The translations under genes were made by a program, and so were the position numbers. A DNA stretch of 64,000 nucleotides. Source: Bacteroidetes bacterium RIFCSPLOWO2_12_FULL_37_12. GTDB taxonomy: Bacteria > Bacteroidota > Bacteroidia > 2-12-FULL-37-12. The stretch lies in assembly GCA_001769655.1 (NCBI GenBank), contig MEPC01000017.1, positions 1 to 64,000 of the forward strand, given 5' to 3'. Below the pieces are notes generated by a model. That model was given only the letters and a program-made list of their open reading frames with translations, was not told the origin of the DNA and searched no databases. This document shows positions 62,154 through 64,000 of this stretch, piece after piece (the stretch's first letter is position 1; each line of letters opens with the position of its first letter).

Positions 62154-62681
62154 TCATGATATCCCAATTATTAAATCCACCGCAGATATTAAATTTTTAG
62201 TTTTATAATCTTCCTTAAATGATTCCTCCTTATCTGAAATTAAAATTGTTCTAAGATTCATTTTTTTTCCGGCAATAATGTCCCTCTCCGTATCGCCAAT
62301 CATCCAGGATTTTGATATGTCAATGTTAAATTGAGAAATGGCTTTTTCATACAATAGCGTTCCCGGTTTGTGGACTAAGGATGCACTAAAACGTGAACGA
62401 CAGGGACTGTAATAAAAAGCATCAATTGATTTTGCACATCTTTTTTGAATTTCGTCATGAATAACTTTCAATTGCTCTCTGGTGAACAAACCTTCAGTAA
62501 TACCACCCTGATTGGTGATCACAATCAATAAATATCCGTGTGATTTTAGTAGTTGTAATGCCTGGGATACTCCGTTGATTATTTTCAAATCTTCCACGCG
62601 AGCGATGTAGTCACCGCTCTCTTCATTGATAACACCATCGCGGTCTAAAAAAATGCATTTTCTTTTTTTGGCGGTTTTCAT
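62154..62681 (-). CDS. HAD-superfamily phosphatase (GmhB/HisB-like)
   Basis: A 175-residue HAD-IIIA phosphatase: motif I FLDRDGVIN (about 11-19), motif II ITNQGGI (about 55-61), and motifs III and IV in HKPGTLL and MIGDTERDI. It resembles D,D-heptose-1,7-bisphosphate phosphatase GmhB and the HisB phosphatase domain. The zinc-binding cysteine loop of GmhB is only partly kept (SPCRSRFSASLVHKPG), so the substrate is uncertain. Two overlapping -7-like boxes lie just upstream of the ATG. Confidence 0.82.
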   Translation of the reverse strand: MKTAKKRKCIFLDRDGVINEESGDYIARVEDLKIINGVSQALQLLKSHGYLLIVITNQGGITEGLFTREQLKVIHDEIQKRCAKSIDAFYYSPCRSRFSASLVHKPGTLLYEKAISQFNIDISKSWMIGDTERDIIAGKKMNLRTILISDKEESFKEDYKTKNLISAVDLIIGIS

Positions 62682-62685
62682 TCGG

Positions 62686-62701
62686 CAAATTTACAAACAT
62701 A
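62686..62701 (-). promoter_or_regulatory. Overlapping -7 boxes of the HAD phosphatase gene
   Basis: Reverse-strand TATGTTTG (62701-62694) and TAAATTTG (62693-62686) both match TAnnTTTG and abut the ATG at 62681. Use of the nearer one would give an almost leaderless message. Confidence 0.45.
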
Positions 62702-62851
62702 AATGATTAAATGGTTAGATGGTTGGATAGTTGGATGGTTTGATGGTTTGATGGTTAAATGGCTAAATGATTAGATTGTTGGATGGTTAGATGGTTTTTA
62801 CTCAACCATTTAACATTTTAACCATATAACATTTTAACCATTTAACCATAA
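62701..62851. repeat. Large 8-bp tandem repeat cluster with inverted arm
   Basis: About a dozen units of the ttagatgg/ttggatgg/tttgatgg type (62705-62796) are followed by complementary units aaccattta/aaccatat (62804-62848). The whole block can fold back on itself. It sits between the divergent HAD and glycosyltransferase promoters. Confidence 0.75.
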
Positions 62852-62870
62852 TTTTTTGTCATATTATAAA

Positions 62871-62878
62871 TATATTTG
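62871..62878 (+). promoter_or_regulatory. -7 box TATATTTG of the glycosyltransferase gene
   Basis: It matches TAnnTTTG, 28 nt before the ATG at 62907, and lies inside a longer frame opened by a TTG at 62856. Confidence 0.6.
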
Positions 62879-62906
62879 CAAAAACAAACAATATTCTGAT
62901 ATACTC

Positions 62907-63629
62907 ATGAGTTCCTGCTTAGTCATAATTCCCACTTACAATGAAGCTGAAAATGTTGAAGCAATCATTCATGCCGTATTCGGCTTAGAACAGGGGTTTG
63001 AGGTTCTTATTGTAGATGATAATTCCAAAGATGGCACTGCTGAAATTGTTAAAAATCTAATGACGAAATTTAAAGATAAGTTACATCTTGAAAGCAGAAA
63101 CGGTAAATTAGGATTGGGAACCGCCTATATACATGGATTTAAGTGGGCGTTGCAACATCATTTTGATTTGATTTTTGAAATGGATGCTGATTTCTCGCAT
63201 AATCCGAAAGATTTAATTGCCTTACGGGATGCCTGTGAACGGGACGGAAATGACATGGCTATCGGTTCGAGGTATATTAAAGGTGTAAATGTAGTAAATT
63301 GGCCCTTAGGGCGGGTTCTTTTATCCTATTTTGCAAGCATATATGTTCGTGTAATTACCAGCATGCCCATTCATGACAGTACAGCCGGTTTTATTTGTTA
63401 TAAAAGAAATGTCCTCGAAAAAATTGACTTTAATACCATTCAGTTTGTGGGATATGCTTTTCAGATAGAAATGAAATTTAATGCATGGAAGCTGGGATTT
63501 AAAATCAAGGAAGTCCCCATAGTTTTTACCGATAGAACACGAGGAGAATCCAAAATGTCGAAAGGAATTTTTACTGAAGCGTTTACAGGCGTAATTGAAA
63601 TGAAATGGAGAAGTTTGTGGGGGAAGTAG
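62907..63629 (+). CDS. Polyprenol-phosphate mannosyltransferase-like glycosyltransferase (GT2, Dpm1-type)
   Basis: The protein has 240 residues from the ATG at 62907. GT-A fold motifs: IIPTYNEAENV (about 5-15), VDDNSKDGT, the metal-binding FEMDADFSHNP (about 90-100) and the C-terminal FTDRTRGESKMS typical of dolichyl-phosphate mannose synthase-like proteins. There is no C-terminal membrane domain. It would move a sugar from GDP- or UDP-sugar to a polyprenyl phosphate on the inner face of the cytoplasmic membrane. Sugar and lipid acceptor are inferred from the family. Confidence 0.9.
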   Translation: MSSCLVIIPTYNEAENVEAIIHAVFGLEQGFEVLIVDDNSKDGTAEIVKNLMTKFKDKLHLESRNGKLGLGTAYIHGFKWALQHHFDLIFEMDADFSHNPKDLIALRDACERDGNDMAIGSRYIKGVNVVNWPLGRVLLSYFASIYVRVITSMPIHDSTAGFICYKRNVLEKIDFNTIQFVGYAFQIEMKFNAWKLGFKIKEVPIVFTDRTRGESKMSKGIFTEAFTGVIEMKWRSLWGK

Positions 63630-63730
63630 GGAAAGGGGAAAGGTAAAAGGAGAAAGGAGAAAGGAGAAAGGAGAAAGGAAACCTGCAAGGTTTAGTAAGG
63701 GTCAGAGGCGCAAGTTAACCTTCAAGGTTT
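63630..63730. repeat. 8-bp ggagaaa tandem tract and two small palindromes
   Basis: About six ggagaaa(g) units (63648-63680) are followed by palindromes aaacct-gca-aggttt (63679-63693) and aacctt-c-aaggtt (63717-63729). No gene is visible in the 63630-63799 gap. Confidence 0.65.
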
Positions 63731-63758
63731 AAGCCCTAGATAATTCAAAAAACTGTAT

Positions 63759-63766
63759 TATTTTTG
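63759..63766 (+). promoter_or_regulatory. -7 box TATTTTTG for the terminal partial gene
   Basis: It matches TAnnTTTG, 33 nt before the first ATG at 63800. A second match, TAAATTTG at 63807-63814, would favour the ATG at 63818 instead. Confidence 0.4.
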
Positions 63767-63799
63767 TTTCGTAAAAACTTTCTCTATTATTAAAAATAA

Positions 63800-64000
63800 A
63801 TGCAACTAAATTTGTATATGATAAAAAATATATTAACATTAATTTCAATCTGCTTATTCATACAACCTGCTTTTTCGCAAAAGCAAAAATCTAAAGACAA
63901 GAAATCAACGGGGAACACTGGTTACGAAATAAAAGTCAAAATAAGAGGATTAAAGGATACTATCTGTTTACTCGCCAATTATTATGGCGATAAACAATAT
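63800..64000 (+). CDS. Partial exported DUF4369/thioredoxin-like protein
   Basis: The frame runs off the window end. From 63800 it reads MQLNLY, then MIKNILTLISICLFIQPAFSQ, a good signal peptide that argues for the ATG at 63818. The mature start GYEIKVKIRGLKDTICLLANYYGDKQY resembles the N-terminal DUF4369 domain that precedes TlpA-like thioredoxin domains in Bacteroidota. Only the first 67 codons are present, so the assignment is provisional. Confidence 0.5.
   Translation, partial: MQLNLYMIKNILTLISICLFIQPAFSQKQKSKDKKSTGNTGYEIKVKIRGLKDTICLLANYYGDKQY

Noticed and set aside
62701..62851. Regular short repeats as a possible CRISPR array
   Set aside because: The unit is 8 bp with no spacers and no cas genes in the window; it is a simple tandem repeat.

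Overview
The window looks like a chromosomal segment of a member of the Bacteroidota, probably an uncultured or environmental lineage. Reasons: it is AT-rich; most gene starts are preceded by the Bacteroidota -7 promoter box TAnnTTTG rather than by a Shine-Dalgarno sequence; it carries sprA (type IX secretion translocon), a protein with a type IX C-terminal sorting domain, two PorE-like TPR/PD40/OmpA proteins, and the block maeB - small gene - ruvA - sprA - gcvH - tonB-like. No plasmid, phage or rRNA signature was seen.

Layout. 0-6 kb: a 1837-residue secreted Ig/PKD metalloprotease-like protein, then a MagIII-like DNA glycosylase. 6.6-9.6 kb: a NirK-like three-cupredoxin multicopper protein, a lipoprotein cytochrome c and a four-cysteine FNR-type regulator. 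9.7-15.5 kb: hppD and hmgA of tyrosine catabolism, a PorE-like protein and a class I/II aminotransferase. 15.6-20.1 kb: an HhH protein and rpsL-rpsG-fusA-rpsJ. 20.2-25.3 kb: a frameshifted gene, a Kelch lipoprotein, a proline/methionine-rich secreted protein, a class III aminotransferase, a Nudix hydrolase, tRNA-Val and tRNA-Phe. 25.3-36 kb: a 169-bp inverted-repeat element, an EtfD-like membrane Fe-S oxidoreductase, a DUF3575-like protein, an MlaE permease, a second PorE-like lipoprotein overlapping purM, a lipoprotein, a cyclophilin and rmuC. 36-42 kb: an eight-haem cytochrome, two TonB-like paralogues, gcvH and a repeat-rich gap with a decayed REP-associated transposase. 42-53 kb: sprA, ruvA, a small gene and maeB. 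53-64 kb: an AAA-ATPase/PD-(D/E)XK protein followed by an attC-like hairpin, a sorting-domain protein, a DUF4837-like lipoprotein, fbp, coiled-coil and zinc-ribbon proteins, a saccharopine-dehydrogenase-like protein, a HAD phosphatase, a Dpm1-like glycosyltransferase and the start of a DUF4369-like gene.

How the genes fit together. SprA would export the sorting-domain protein. The FNR-like regulator probably controls the neighbouring cytochrome c/NirK-like pair. HmgA and HppD form one operon, and the nearby aminotransferase could supply hydroxyphenylpyruvate. The Fe-S oxidoreductase, the multihaem cytochrome and the copper protein indicate a branched respiratory chain.

The least ordinary parts are the NirK-like protein with two replaced active-site positions, the attC-like site behind the AAA/nuclease gene, and the dense intergenic repeat landscape (REP-like palindromes, a broken REP transposase, a MITE-like element, 7-8-bp tandem repeats). 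Several gene starts had to be moved downstream because the most upstream in-frame TTG lies in or upstream of the promoter -7 box.
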